Source of the DNA: Winogradskyella psychrotolerans
GTDB taxonomy: Bacteria; Bacteroidota; Bacteroidia; Flavobacteriales; Flavobacteriaceae
Assembly: GCF_018860565.1 (NCBI RefSeq)
Contig: NZ_JAHKPS010000029.1
Coordinates: forward strand, 111,061 to 175,060
Direction: 5' to 3'
Length of the DNA stretch: 64,000 bases
A program made the translations under genes and the position numbers. This document shows, one piece after another, positions 16,499-24,864 of this stretch; position 1 is the stretch's first letter, and each line of letters starts with the position of its first letter. Under the pieces are notes generated by a model that was not told where the DNA came from, did not search any database, and saw only the letters and a list, made by a program, of their open reading frames with translations.

Positions 16499-17359
16499 TT
16501 AATCTAACAGTGCAGAGAATGTGTCTCCGTTTCTTATATCACCTGTATTGTAGCCTTTCATAAACCACTCCATACGTTGTTGTGATGTGCCGTGGGTAAA
16601 ACTATCAGAGTTTACACTTCCTCTAGATCGTTTTTGTATAGCATCGTCACCAACCGCATTGGCAGCGCTTATGGCTTCCTCAATATCTCCTGCTTGTAAA
16701 TATTTTTTATTGTGATGTGCCCAAACTCCTGCATAGAAATCGGCTTGTAATTCTTGTGCTACCGATAATTTATTGGCTTGAACTTGACCACCTTGTTGTT
16801 GTAACTGTCTTACTTTATTAGAGGTCCCAAGAATGGTTTGAATATGATGACCAACTTCGTGCGCTGTGACATAAGCTATTGCAAAATCACCACCTTTAGC
16901 GCCGAAACGTGTTTGTAATTCATCAAAAAATGCCAAATCCATATATAGTTTTTGGTCTCCAGGACAGTAAAACGGTCCAGAAGCCGAGGTTGCACTTCCA
17001 CATGCCGTATTAACAGCATCTGTGAATAATACCATTTTAGGTTCTTTATAATCTCCTAAATTGTAGTCTCTAAATATTTGGTTCCATACATCTTCGGTAT
17101 CCGCCAAAACAGTTGCCATAAAATCTCCCATTTCTTGTTCTTGGCTGGTCAATTGACGTTGCTCAACTTGTTGTGTTGTTTGACTATTGGCTACTTGCTC
17201 TATGATTGGTGCTATTTGTTGTCCGGTTTCACCTCCAAAAAGTTGCAATAAAATTACCACAACAGCAATGACTCCACCGCCTGCAACCACTTTTCCTTTG
17301 CTGCTCATGCCGCGTTGGTCCTCGAGATTTCCGCTTTGTCTTCTACCTTTCCATTTCAT
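16499..17359 (-). CDS. YpfJ/KPN_02809-type neutral zinc metallopeptidase
   Basis: The 286-residue protein has one N-terminal membrane segment (about 28-45, VVAGGGVIAVVVILLQLFGG) and a zinc-metallopeptidase domain with the HEVGHHIQ motif (near 165). It ends in FMKGYNTGDIRNGDTF. The family is called putative neutral zinc metallopeptidase; substrates are unknown. It lies between paaJ and paaI on the same strand but has no known role in phenylacetate breakdown, so it looks like a passenger gene. Confidence 0.88.
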   Translation of the reverse strand: MKWKGRRQSGNLEDQRGMSSKGKVVAGGGVIAVVVILLQLFGGETGQQIAPIIEQVANSQTTQQVEQRQLTSQEQEMGDFMATVLADTEDVWNQIFRDYNLGDYKEPKMVLFTDAVNTACGSATSASGPFYCPGDQKLYMDLAFFDELQTRFGAKGGDFAIAYVTAHEVGHHIQTILGTSNKVRQLQQQGGQVQANKLSVAQELQADFYAGVWAHHNKKYLQAGDIEEAISAANAVGDDAIQKRSRGSVNSDSFTHGTSQQRMEWFMKGYNTGDIRNGDTFSALLD

Positions 17360-17365
17360 ATTTAA

Positions 17366-17394
17366 TATTTTTAGATCTTTAGACCTTTAGATTT
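17366..17394. repeat. Degenerate tandem word repeat (TTTAGAYC)
   Basis: Three units of TTTAGATC/TTTAGACC/TTTAGATT stand in tandem in the short spacer between the ypfJ-like gene and paaI. It resembles other word-like tandems in this window in design but not in sequence. Confidence 0.5.
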
Positions 17395-17805
17395 TTATTC
17401 CCAGTCTTTCTGAGTTCGATATACAACTCCTTTAAAAAGTGCGACTAATTCCTCACCGCGTTTGACTTCAATAATATTAAAGCCTAATCTGTTTTTTACA
17501 GATTCTATTACAGATTCTGCTGTAATATAATCACCTTCGTCTAAAGCTTCAATATGGTTAATGCTTGTTTCAATAGACACGGCATATTTCCCATGGGTGT
17601 TTGCTGCAAATCCAAAAGCGGTATCTGCTAATGAATAACTAATTCCGCCATGAGCTTTATTCATGCTGTTTAACATTTCCTTTCTAATGGTCATTCCGAC
17701 TTTACAGCGTCCGATTTCGCATTCTAGAATTTCTATGCCTAGCCACGTGCTGTAGGCATCTTGACTTAACATTTTATGTGGAATTTTATCACCGATTAAA
17801 GGCAT
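17395..17805 (-). CDS. paaI: PaaI acyl-CoA thioesterase
   Basis: The 136-residue hotdog-fold thioesterase has the PaaI-type motif NKAHGGISYSLADTAFGFAAN (catalytic Asp in LADTAFG), followed by ISINHIEAL-like beta strands. It hydrolyses hydroxyphenylacetyl-CoA and related by-products, sparing CoA. It is preceded on the minus strand by a four-helix-bundle cassette, which separates it from paaH. Confidence 0.9.
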   Translation of the reverse strand: MPLIGDKIPHKMLSQDAYSTWLGIEILECEIGRCKVGMTIRKEMLNSMNKAHGGISYSLADTAFGFAANTHGKYAVSIETSINHIEALDEGDYITAESVIESVKNRLGFNIIEVKRGEELVALFKGVVYRTQKDWE

Positions 17806-17816
17806 TAGATTTTTGG

Positions 17817-18213
17817 TATTAGGGATTAGTTTTTCGTTCTAAAATTTTCTTCCTTAATGAGGACATCATTTTTGTTAATTCGGAAATTAATTTTCGGTTA
17901 TTTTCATTCTCTTCAAAGTTAATATACTTTCTCCTATTAGCTTTTGTGCTGCAACTTACACATTCATTAGCACTATGAATTACATGATTTATATGTTTTA
18001 CAAATTGCGCATCAGATCCTGGATAACCTTCAGCAAGATTTAAGGCAATAGAATCAGCAGCTCTTCTGAATTGCGATGACAAAGCATATAATTCGTGACT
18101 AGGAAAGGACTTAACTTGGTCATCAACCACTTCTCCAAAGTCCATAGCCTTTTGATACACTAATAAATCTTCAAATTTAAAATGATAATCACTTTTCATA
18201 CTAATGCCTAATT
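17817..18213. mobile_element. Four-helix-bundle cassette 2 with short inverted repeats
   Basis: TATTAGGGATTAG at 17817-17829 and CTAATGCCTAATT at 18201-18213 are inverted repeats matching at 11 of 13 positions, with the ORF in between. The left repeat overlaps the ORF stop codon and encodes its last residues (TNP). The repeat words again have a tandem TTAG-type build, as in cassette 1. Confidence 0.5.
17819..18199 (-). CDS. Four helix bundle protein (23S rRNA IVS family), copy 2
   Basis: The 126-residue paralogue of the ORF at 10781-11158 shares HFKFEDLLVYQKAMDFG near the start, FRRAADSIALNLAEGYPGSDAQF in the centre, and SELTKMMSSLRKK at the end. Predicted helices fill the whole length. It sits between paaH and paaI. 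No associated enzyme is visible and the function is unknown. Confidence 0.85.
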   Translation of the reverse strand: MKSDYHFKFEDLLVYQKAMDFGEVVDDQVKSFPSHELYALSSQFRRAADSIALNLAEGYPGSDAQFVKHINHVIHSANECVSCSTKANRRKYINFEENENNRKLISELTKMMSSLRKKILERKTNP

Positions 18214-18237
18214 CCTGTTTAATTGATACCTCATCTA

Positions 18238-19425
18238 TTAAAAAAAGGTTTGGTTTTCTCTATTCATTTTACGCAACAACGGACTACAACGGTATCTGTC
18301 TTCATGATATTCGTTATACAATTCATCCATTTTACTTACACACCAATCTATTCCTTTTTCATCTGCCCAAGCCAATAATCCCTTTGGATAGTTTACGCCT
18401 TTGGTCATGGCATTATCGATATCCTCAACGGATGCAATGTTTAAAAATAAGGCATCTGCCGCTTCGTTGATGAGCATGACTAATACACGATCGAAAATTT
18501 GATTTTTAAGAAGCATTTCCTCCTCATAGGTTTCAAAAGTTCTTGAATTAGTGTGATTCGTGTTAATTATTTTCCCATTTTCGTCGTAATCATAATACCC
18601 TTTTCCAGATTTTCGTCCTAAATAACCTGCTTCTGCAAAGCGTTTTTGAGTAAAGGAAGGCTTATATCTTGGATCAAAATAAAATGCTGTAAAAACGGTT
18701 TCGGTTACGGTGTAATTAACATCGTTTCCTATGAAATCCATTAATTCGAATGGCCCCATTCTGAAATTACCTAAAGACTTTAAACTATGATCTATGGTCG
18801 CGAAATCTGCTAATCCTTCTTCGTAGATTCGTAATGCTTCTCCGTAAAATGGTCTTGCCACTCTATTGACTATAAATCCTGGTGTGTCTTTAGCTACGGC
18901 GACTACTTTCTTCCAATCTTTAATGGTTTGTATGGCTTTTTCAAGAACTTCAGTTGAAGTTTGAATTGCTGGAATAACCTCCACCAATTTCATTAAAGGT
19001 GCTGGATTAAAAAAGTGAATCCCTACACAACGTTCTGGTTTATTCAGCGATGCAGCGATTGATGCTATAGATAAACTTGATGTGTTTGATGCAATAATAC
19101 AATCCTCAGCCACATAGCTTTCTAATTCTGAAAACACTTTTTTCTTGATGTCTAGGTTTTCAATAATAGCTTCAATAGTCAGGTTGGAATCGGCTAAATC
19201 TTTTAGGTTATTGACGTAAGCGATGTTTGACTGAATTCTATCTTTTTCAGACGTATCAATTCTTCCTTTCTCAATTAAGCGATTCAGTATTTTTTCTAGT
19301 GAAGCTTTTGCTTTATCTAAAGCCACTTGATTGGTATCGTATAATTTTACTTTACATCCCGAAGTTGCTGCAACTTGTGCAATGCCGCTTCCCATGGTAC
19401 CAGAACCTATAATTCCTATTTTCAT
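18238..19425 (-). CDS. paaH: 3-hydroxyacyl-CoA dehydrogenase
   Basis: The start is set at the ATG at 19425 (395 residues). The frame is open to 19470, but the extra 15 residues (SFLRRQEST...) are translated from a family A hairpin. The N-terminal Rossmann fold has MKIGIIGSGTMGSGIAQ. The catalytic region includes IASNTSSLSIASIA, HFFNPAPLMKLVEVI and GFIVNRVARPFYGEAL. It oxidises 3-hydroxyadipyl-CoA with NAD in the paa pathway. It is shorter than the fused two-domain PaaH found in some species. Confidence 0.9.
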   Translation of the reverse strand: MKIGIIGSGTMGSGIAQVAATSGCKVKLYDTNQVALDKAKASLEKILNRLIEKGRIDTSEKDRIQSNIAYVNNLKDLADSNLTIEAIIENLDIKKKVFSELESYVAEDCIIASNTSSLSIASIAASLNKPERCVGIHFFNPAPLMKLVEVIPAIQTSTEVLEKAIQTIKDWKKVVAVAKDTPGFIVNRVARPFYGEALRIYEEGLADFATIDHSLKSLGNFRMGPFELMDFIGNDVNYTVTETVFTAFYFDPRYKPSFTQKRFAEAGYLGRKSGKGYYDYDENGKIINTNHTNSRTFETYEEEMLLKNQIFDRVLVMLINEAADALFLNIASVEDIDNAMTKGVNYPKGLLAWADEKGIDWCVSKMDELYNEYHEDRYRCSPLLRKMNRENQTFF

Positions 19426-19437
19426 TTTTTTTACTTT

Positions 19438-19470
19438 TATTGTGGATTCCTGCCTACGCAGGAATGACAA
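19438..19470. repeat. Family A hairpin upstream of paaH
   Basis: The stem is ATTCCTGC/GCAGGAAT with loop CTAC (19446-19465), in a TTATTGTGG...GACAAAAC context identical to 16426-16457. It ends 12 bp above the paaH start codon, so it lies in the probable ribosome-binding region of the paaH message. Confidence 0.8.
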
Positions 19471-19518
19471 AACTGTTTCTTTTTTGATGAGATCCTGAAA
19501 CCAGTTCAGGTTAACAAA

Positions 19519-20853
19519 TCAACCAAATGGCAGGTTTTTTACATCTACATTTCCGCCAGACAAAATAATGCCTACGTTTTTAGTTGCAAATTCTTCTTTA
19601 TGTTTTAACACTGCAGCTAAAGCTACAGCACTTGATGGTTCTACAATAATTTTCATGCGTTCCCAAATCAATTGCATTGCCTCAATAATTTCAACCTCTT
19701 CAACACGAATAATCTTATCCACATACGTTTGAATAATCGGAAAATTACGATCGCCTAAATGTGTTCTTAGGCCATCGGCAATGGTATTTACCGTGCTGTT
19801 ATATTCAATTTTCCCTGATTGTTTAGATCGAAACGCATCATCCGCATTTTTGGGTTCTCCTCCAATCACTTTACAGTTGTTTGAAAAATAGTGTGCTGCC
19901 AGCGCTGTGCCTGCAATTAATCCTCCGCCACCAACTGGTGTTACAATGACATCTAAATTGGGTTGTTTTTCTAACAACTCCATTGCAGCTGTACTATTTC
20001 CGTAAATCACCTCATCTTGATTTGATGGATGTAAAAATGTCGCACCTTTTTCTTCTTTTATGCTATTGGCAGTTGCTTCTCTTGCTTGAGGTGTCGATTC
20101 GCATTCTATAATTTCCCCATCGTAAGTTCTAACACCATCTTTTTTGACTTGAGGTGCATTTTCTGGTATTACAATATAAGCTCTAACTCCTAATTTCTGA
20201 GCTGCTAATGACACCGCTTGCGCAAAATTACCAGACGAATGTGTCACTACGCCTCGTTGTCTTTCTTCTTCTGAAAGCGATAGAATAGCGTTTGCAGCAC
20301 CTCGCATTTTAAAGGCTCCCATTTTCTGGAAATTCTCACACTTAAAAAACAGATTACACCCTGCTTTTTCATTCAACAACTGCGATGTTAACACAGGTGT
20401 ATTGTGAATAAAGGGTTTTATTTGGTTGTGGTTTTGTATGAGAGTTTGTTTTAAATCGTATGGATTGTCCCCTTGAGGGGACTTGAGGGGTGTTTTTAAA
20501 GATTTAATTTTTTCTTCTAAAGTCATAGAAACACTAAACATATTATTTTTTACATCCGAATCAGAGAATCTGATAAACTCGACACCTAATTTTTCAAGTT
20601 CAAACTGTCTATTTTTATCTTCAAAATATCTGAAACCGTGTGAATCACCATCAATTTCAATAGCTAACATAAGCTCGTGACAATAAAAATCTACTATATA
20701 ATTTAGCATCGGAACTTGTCTATGAAACTGAACTCCCAAGGCTCTATTTTTAATTGCTTTCCACATTAAAACTTCGGCAAGTGTGCTATTGTTTCTTAGC
20801 TCTCTTGCGTATTCTTTTAGTTTTGGATTGTATGGAATAATTTTATTTTTCAC
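19519..20853 (-). CDS. DUF559 nuclease domain fused to threonine/serine dehydratase
   Basis: This 444-residue chimeric ORF starts with GTG at 20853. Residues 1-115 are a DUF559 (Vsr-like, PD-(D/E)XK-type) domain with LRNNSTLAEVLMWKAIK, VQFHRQVP, YIVDFYC and the acidic AIEIDGDSH. Residues about 119-132 (KTPLKSPQGDNPYD) are encoded by the inverted-repeat end of the cassette. From about 133 it is a PLP fold-type II dehydratase without an ACT domain: FKCENFQKMGAFKMRG with the PLP lysine, HSSGNFAQAV, and the GGGGLIAG phosphate loop. No ATG is left at the native enzyme start, so the dehydratase is made either as a fusion or from a non-standard codon. Either serine or threonine could be the substrate. 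Confidence 0.88.
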   Translation of the reverse strand: MKNKIIPYNPKLKEYARELRNNSTLAEVLMWKAIKNRALGVQFHRQVPMLNYIVDFYCHELMLAIEIDGDSHGFRYFEDKNRQFELEKLGVEFIRFSDSDVKNNMFSVSMTLEEKIKSLKTPLKSPQGDNPYDLKQTLIQNHNQIKPFIHNTPVLTSQLLNEKAGCNLFFKCENFQKMGAFKMRGAANAILSLSEEERQRGVVTHSSGNFAQAVSLAAQKLGVRAYIVIPENAPQVKKDGVRTYDGEIIECESTPQAREATANSIKEEKGATFLHPSNQDEVIYGNSTAAMELLEKQPNLDVIVTPVGGGGLIAGTALAAHYFSNNCKVIGGEPKNADDAFRSKQSGKIEYNSTVNTIADGLRTHLGDRNFPIIQTYVDKIIRVEEVEIIEAMQLIWERMKIIVEPSSAVALAAVLKHKEEFATKNVGIILSGGNVDVKNLPFG

Positions 20854-20896
20854 TTTTTATTTTAACACCCCTAAGGTCCCCTCAAGGGGACAATAC
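20462..20896 (-). mobile_element. DUF559 cassette bounded by family B inverted repeats
   Basis: The left end (20462-20497) reads GGATTGTCCCC-TTGA-GGGGAC... and the right end (20861-20896) is close to its reverse complement (...TTAACACCCC, then GTCCCC-TCAA-GGGGACAAT). Between them is the DUF559 domain. All other family B copies in the window point the same way as the right end. Only the left end here is inverted, as expected for the second terminus of a cassette. The joining of the left end to the dehydratase frame gives a fusion gene. Confidence 0.75.
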
Positions 20897-20971
20897 TCAG
20901 ACGCGTACTATTTTGTCTCTTTTAAAGTTTCTTGACCTTCCAATGAGATCTACATTTTATTTCTATTTTGT

Positions 20972-21005
20972 TTTAACACCCCTAAAGCTCCCTCAAGGGG
21001 ACAAT
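20972..21005. repeat. Family B palindrome, solo copy
   Basis: AACACCCCTAAAG, then GCTCCC-TCAA-GGGGAC and AAT. It lies about 110 bp from the right end of the DUF559 cassette in the same orientation, just after the paaG stop. Confidence 0.75.
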
Positions 21006-21021
21006 ATTCGGATGTCTAATT

Positions 21022-21804
21022 TTAATTCCCTTTGAAATTTGGTTGACGCTTTTCTATAAACGCAGCAACACCTTCTTTGTAATCGTCACTTTGTGCGGCT
21101 TCTATTTGTAATTGAGATTCTAAAGCTAATTGCGATTCTAAATCGTTAGTCATGGATTTATTGAACAATTCTTTAATCATACCTAAAGCTTTCGTTGGCA
21201 TGTTTGCCAGTTTTAACGCTAGTTTGTCAATCGTTTCTTCAAATTCTTCTGTTGGAACACATTTGTAAATCATGCCCATTTTTTCAGCTTCTTCAGCTCC
21301 AATTTTATCACCTAGCATCGCTAATGCTAATGCTTTTTGAAATCCGATTAATCTTGGTAAAAAGAACGTGCCAGCACTATCTGGCACTAAACCTATTAGA
21401 CTAAAGGCTTGAATAAAACTTACTTTTTCGTGAGCAACTACTATATCGCAAGCCAAAGCAATATTTGCACCAGCACCAGCAGCCACTCCGTTAATTGCAC
21501 CAATAATTGGTTTTCTAATGGAACGTATTCTGGTGATGATTGGGTTATAATGTTCTTCTAATATTTTTTTGAATCCCGGATTTAAATCAGGATCTGTAAC
21601 TTCTTTTAAATCTTGACCAGCACAGAATGCTTTTCCGTTTCCGGTTAAGACAATAGCTCTAACATCTTTATTTGCTTCGCAAGCATCCAAAGTGTCATGT
21701 AGTAAAAATGCCATTTCACGATTAAAACTATTGAATACCTCTGGTCTGTTTAGCGTGATGTATGCTATTTTATTTTCTATTTTTAAAAGTATACTTTTAC
21801 TCAT
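21022..21804 (-). CDS. paaG: Ring-1,2-epoxyphenylacetyl-CoA isomerase (PaaG)
   Basis: The start is set at the ATG at 21804 (260 residues). The open frame to 21873 is translated from a family A hairpin (SFLRRQEST) and is not native. The crotonase fold has FCAGQDLKEVTD, GAINGVAAGAGANIALACD and the PaaG-like SLIGLVPDSAGTFFLPRL with its catalytic-type Asp. PaaG converts the ring epoxide to oxepin-CoA. It stands downstream of the monooxygenase genes, in keeping with the pathway order. Confidence 0.92.
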   Translation of the reverse strand: MSKSILLKIENKIAYITLNRPEVFNSFNREMAFLLHDTLDACEANKDVRAIVLTGNGKAFCAGQDLKEVTDPDLNPGFKKILEEHYNPIITRIRSIRKPIIGAINGVAAGAGANIALACDIVVAHEKVSFIQAFSLIGLVPDSAGTFFLPRLIGFQKALALAMLGDKIGAEEAEKMGMIYKCVPTEEFEETIDKLALKLANMPTKALGMIKELFNKSMTNDLESQLALESQLQIEAAQSDDYKEGVAAFIEKRQPNFKGN

Positions 21805-21816
21805 CTGTTTTTCTTT

Positions 21817-21849
21817 TATTGTGGATTCCTGCCTTCGCAGGAATGACAA
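21817..21849. repeat. Family A hairpin upstream of paaG
   Basis: The stem is ATTCCTGC/GCAGGAAT with loop CTTC (21825-21844), in the same TTATTGTGG...GACAAAAC frame as 16426 and 19438. It ends 12 bp above the paaG ATG, the same spacing as the copy before paaH. Confidence 0.8.
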
Positions 21850-21914
21850 AACTTTTATTTGTTCTCGGTACAAAATTGCAAAAAAGCAATTTCATTCGAA
21901 CTGACATCAGGTTT

Positions 21915-22421
21915 CTATTTTAAGCACTTGAAATAATCAAAAGGTTCTTGGCAATCGTCACACTGAAATTGTGCTTTACAAGCTGTGGAACCAAACTGAC
22001 TTACTAGTCTTGTATTAGTAGAACCACAATTGGTACACTTAACAATTCGCTTTCCATTAAGCAATACATCTTTATCTGCTTCTGCATCTAAAGGTGCTGC
22101 TATTCCATAATCTTCTAATGCTTTTCTTCCTCTAGGTGTAATCCAATCGGTTGTCCATGCAGGATGTAAAATCAATTCTATTTTAGACTCGTATCCGGCT
22201 TGTTTTAATGCTAATTTTATATCATCGCCAATCACATCCATTGCGGGACAACCACTGTAAGTTGGTGTAATTTTAACATTAACGCTATTGTTTTTTATAA
22301 CCGCAGAACGCACCACACCCATATCCATTATGGATAATACTGGGATCTCGGGATCTGAAACTTTTTCCAGAATTGGAATTAAGATTTCGTCTATATTTTG
22401 TTCTTCTGTTGTCATATTCAT
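21915..22421 (-). CDS. paaD: Phenylacetyl-CoA monooxygenase assembly protein PaaD
   Basis: The 168-residue protein has an N-terminal MIP18/SufT-like domain (SDPEIPVLSIMDMGVV, YSGCPAMDVI) and a C-terminal zinc or Fe-S ribbon with CTNCGSTNT and CDDCQEPF plus further cysteines. PaaD is needed for an active multicomponent oxygenase, probably for metal cofactor handling. Two ATGs are close (22421 and 22415) and both are plausible. Confidence 0.92.
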   Translation of the reverse strand: MNMTTEEQNIDEILIPILEKVSDPEIPVLSIMDMGVVRSAVIKNNSVNVKITPTYSGCPAMDVIGDDIKLALKQAGYESKIELILHPAWTTDWITPRGRKALEDYGIAAPLDAEADKDVLLNGKRIVKCTNCGSTNTRLVSQFGSTACKAQFQCDDCQEPFDYFKCLK

Positions 22422-22439
22422 TTCCCGTGAAAACGGGAA
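22422..22439. repeat. Tetraloop hairpin TTCCCGT-GAAA-ACGGGAA
   Basis: A perfect 7-bp stem with a GAAA loop lies directly above the paaD start. It has the same plan as the family A hairpins with a different stem sequence. Confidence 0.65.
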
Positions 22440-22452
22440 TCTTGTTTTATTT

Positions 22453-22498
22453 CTTCTCGATACGATTCCAATGAAAAATCGGAATCACTCGAAGTGAT
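22453..22498. repeat. Family D hairpin repeat, copy 2
   Basis: CTTCTCGATACGATTCC, an AATGAAAA loop, then ATCGGAATCACTCGAAG. It lies between paaC and paaD and is closely similar to 10096-10143. Confidence 0.7.
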
Positions 22499-22565
22499 AT
22501 TTTGTATTAATTTATGAGATTAGCTTCGCTGAACCTAATGGTTTATCTGCCTTCTCAGGAATTTG

Positions 22566-23321
22566 TTACCATTCCATATTAGGGTAGGCGCGTTGCATAT
22601 ACTGAAGCTCTGCTAATAAATATCCCATATGTTCTGTATGAATACCTTCTTTTCCACCTTTTTGGAACCATTTTGATTCTGGTATTTCAAGCGTTGCTTC
22701 TTCTAAAATTTCATTCACTCTAGCATAATAAGCGTCTTTTAGTTTAGTAACATCCACACCGATTCCTTCTGCAACCATAGCTTTATCGGCTTCTGTTTGA
22801 TGAAATAACTCATCAGTGTACGTCCATAAACCATCAATAGCTTCTTGCATTTTTACTTTGCTTTCTTCTGTGCCGTCACCTAAACGCTTTATCCAATCTG
22901 AAGAAAAACGTTCGTGATAACTGACTTCTTTAATACATTTATTAGCAATTGCAGACAATGTTAAATCGGTACTTTTTTGTAATTCGCTAAGAAAAGCTAA
23001 ATGGTACACATCGAATAAAAACTGACGCGCCATAGTGTAGGCAAAGTTTGTGTTTGGTTGTTCTACCAATAGCACATTTTTATAATCGCGCTCTTTTCGA
23101 AGCATAGCAATATCATCTTCTGTTCTATCGTCACCTGCTATTTTTGCTGCATATTGAAAATAGCTTCGCACTTGTCCGAATAAATCCAATGAGATATTAG
23201 TACAGGCGATGTCTGTTTCTAAACTTGGCCCATGACCTGTTAATTCTCCTAGTCTTTGACCAAGGATTAGGCTGTTGTCTGCTATGCCAAGTATGTAGTT
23301 GTATAAGTTTTCGTTTTTCAT
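22566..23321 (-). CDS. paaC: Phenylacetyl-CoA monooxygenase subunit PaaC
   Basis: The 251-residue ferritin-like helical subunit contains DNSLILGQRLGELTGHGP at the N-terminus, KEVSYHERFSSDWIKRLGDG centrally, and GYLLAELQYMQRAYP at the end. PaaC is the structural partner of catalytic PaaA and does not itself oxidise substrate. The length is typical. Confidence 0.95.
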   Translation of the reverse strand: MKNENLYNYILGIADNSLILGQRLGELTGHGPSLETDIACTNISLDLFGQVRSYFQYAAKIAGDDRTEDDIAMLRKERDYKNVLLVEQPNTNFAYTMARQFLFDVYHLAFLSELQKSTDLTLSAIANKCIKEVSYHERFSSDWIKRLGDGTEESKVKMQEAIDGLWTYTDELFHQTEADKAMVAEGIGVDVTKLKDAYYARVNEILEEATLEIPESKWFQKGGKEGIHTEHMGYLLAELQYMQRAYPNMEW

Positions 23322-23370
23322 CTTCAGTGCCCACGAAAGCGGGTATCAATTAATTAAACGTTTTTTTAGT

Positions 23371-23388
23371 TTCCCACTTTCGTGGGAA
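23371..23388. repeat. Tetraloop hairpin TTCCCAC-TTTC-GTGGGAA
   Basis: A 7-bp perfect stem lies in the paaB-paaC spacer, followed by a second hairpin AATTAGAG-CACA-type at about 23393-23413. It follows the same plan as family A. Confidence 0.6.
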
Positions 23389-23411
23389 TTGTAATTAGAG
23401 CACAGCTCTAA

Positions 23412-23696
23412 TTACATATGTTTCACCTCGTCTGGCAAATCGTAAAATGTTGGATGACGATACACCTTGTCTTGAGCAGGCTCAAACATTTCACCATTGT
23501 GTTCTGGATTTGATGCTGTGATATTTTTAGATTCTACAACCCAAATGCTTACACCTTCGTTTCGTCTAGTGTAGACATCTCTTGCATTTTCTAAAGCCAT
23601 TTCTGCATCTGCAGCATGAAGGCTTCCGAAATGACGATGCTCTAATCCGTTTTTACTTCTTACGAAGATTTCCCAAAGTGGCCAGTTTTTACTCAT
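23412..23696 (-). CDS. paaB: Phenylacetyl-CoA monooxygenase subunit PaaB
   Basis: The start is set at the ATG at 23696 (94 residues), giving the normal N-terminus MSKNWPLWEIFVRSKNG. The open frame to 23741 only adds residues read from a TTGAA-word tandem repeat. Conserved parts are LEHRHFGSLHAADAEMAL and VYRHPTFYDLPDEVKHM. PaaB links the A and C subunits of the oxygenase. Confidence 0.93.
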   Translation of the reverse strand: MSKNWPLWEIFVRSKNGLEHRHFGSLHAADAEMALENARDVYTRRNEGVSIWVVESKNITASNPEHNGEMFEPAQDKVYRHPTFYDLPDEVKHM

Positions 23697-23768
23697 TATG
23701 AAATTGAATTTGAAGTTGAACTTGAATATGAATCGTTTCAATTTATACTTTATACTATTACTATCTTA

Positions 23769-23803
23769 AAAACACCCCTAAAGTCCCCTCAAGGGGACAA
23801 TCC
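23769..23803. repeat. Family B palindrome, solo copy
   Basis: AACACCCCTAAA, then GTCCCC-TCAA-GGGGAC and AATCC. It is closest to the family consensus and lies in the paaA-paaB spacer together with a TTGAA-type word repeat (about 23699-23735). Confidence 0.75.
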
Positions 23804-23901
23804 GAGGATTCAAAATCTCAACTATTATATTATTATTTTTTGTCAAGGGACTGCTTTGTCTATAATCTAACAGCAAAGCGGTCTAAATATCTATTGTCTA
23901 A

Positions 23902-24858
23902 TTAAACTACTTGTTTCTCTTTTCGTTCTTGTTTCTTTTCAGCGTAAGCCATTGCAGCATCACGAACCCATTCTCCTTCTTCCCATGCATTCACTCTAGC
24001 TTTCATTCGTTCTTTATTCATTGGTCCATGACCTTTGACGACTTGCCAAAATTCATCCCAATTAATCTCTCCAAAATCATAGCTTTGGCGTTCCTCGTTC
24101 CATTTTAAATCGGGATCAGGAATGGTAAGTCCAATTAATTCTGCTTGAGGAACGGTTTGATCTATAAATTGCTGACGTAAATCGTCATTAGATTTTCGTT
24201 TTAATTTCCATTTCATCGATTGCTCTGTATGAATAGATTCTGCATCTGTTGGGCCTAACATCATTAAGCTTGGCCACCACCAACGGTTTAAAGCGTCTTG
24301 AGCCATGTCTTTTTGCTCTGGTGTTCCATTGGCTAGTTTTATCATGATCTCGAAACCTTGTCGCTGATGAAAACTTTCTTCTTTACACACACGAATCATG
24401 GCACGTGCGTATGGGCCGTATGAGGTATTACAAAGTGGTACTTGATTAATAATGGCTGCACCATCTACCAACCAACCAATGGCTCCCATATCTGCCCAAG
24501 TTATGGTTGGGTAATTGAATATGGACGAATATTTTGCTTTTCCGGAATGCAATTGCTCATATAACTCATCGCGAGAAACTCCTAAGGTTTCGCAAGCAGA
24601 GTAGAGGTACAAGCCATGACCTGCTTCATCTTGAACTTTAGCTAATAAAGCTACTTTTCGTCTTAACGAAGGTGCTCTTGTGATCCAATTGCCTTCGGGA
24701 AGCATCCCTATAATTTCAGAATGCGCATGTTGCGACATTTGTCTAATATGCGTCTTGCGATATTTTTCAGGCATCCAATCTTTAGGTTCGATTTTCTCGT
24801 CTCTTGCGATACGTTCTTCGAACTGCTTTTCTAGATTTTTTATTTGTTCTTCACTCAT
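23902..24858 (-). CDS. paaA: Phenylacetyl-CoA 1,2-epoxidase catalytic subunit PaaA
   Basis: The 318-residue di-iron monooxygenase has ferritin-like helices with iron ligands recognisable in [18 protein letters not shown] and [15 protein letters not shown]. The substrate-binding area has [18 protein letters not shown]. It epoxidises phenylacetyl-CoA at ring positions 1 and 2, using electrons from the reductase encoded just upstream (24993-26066). Length and motifs are complete. Confidence 0.96.
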   Translation of the reverse strand: MSEEQIKNLEKQFEERIARDEKIEPKDWMPEKYRKTHIRQMSQHAHSEIIGMLPEGNWITRAPSLRRKVALLAKVQDEAGHGLYLYSACETLGVSRDELYEQLHSGKAKYSSIFNYPTITWADMGAIGWLVDGAAIINQVPLCNTSYGPYARAMIRVCKEESFHQRQGFEIMIKLANGTPEQKDMAQDALNRWWWPSLMMLGPTDAESIHTEQSMKWKLKRKSNDDLRQQFIDQTVPQAELIGLTIPDPDLKWNEERQSYDFGEINWDEFWQVVKGHGPMNKERMKARVNAWEEGEWVRDAAMAYAEKKQERKEKQVV

Positions 24859-24864
24859 CTTTAT

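Noticed and set aside
19426..19470. N-terminal extension SFLRRQEST of PaaH (and the same in PaaG at 21805-21873)
   Set aside because: It is translated from a dispersed hairpin repeat; the native Rossmann start MKIGIIG and the crotonase start MSKS lie downstream.
20972..21005. Third family B copy as the outer end of a larger composite element with the DUF559 cassette
   Set aside because: Only one orientation and 110 bp of plain sequence between; a solo copy explains it equally well.
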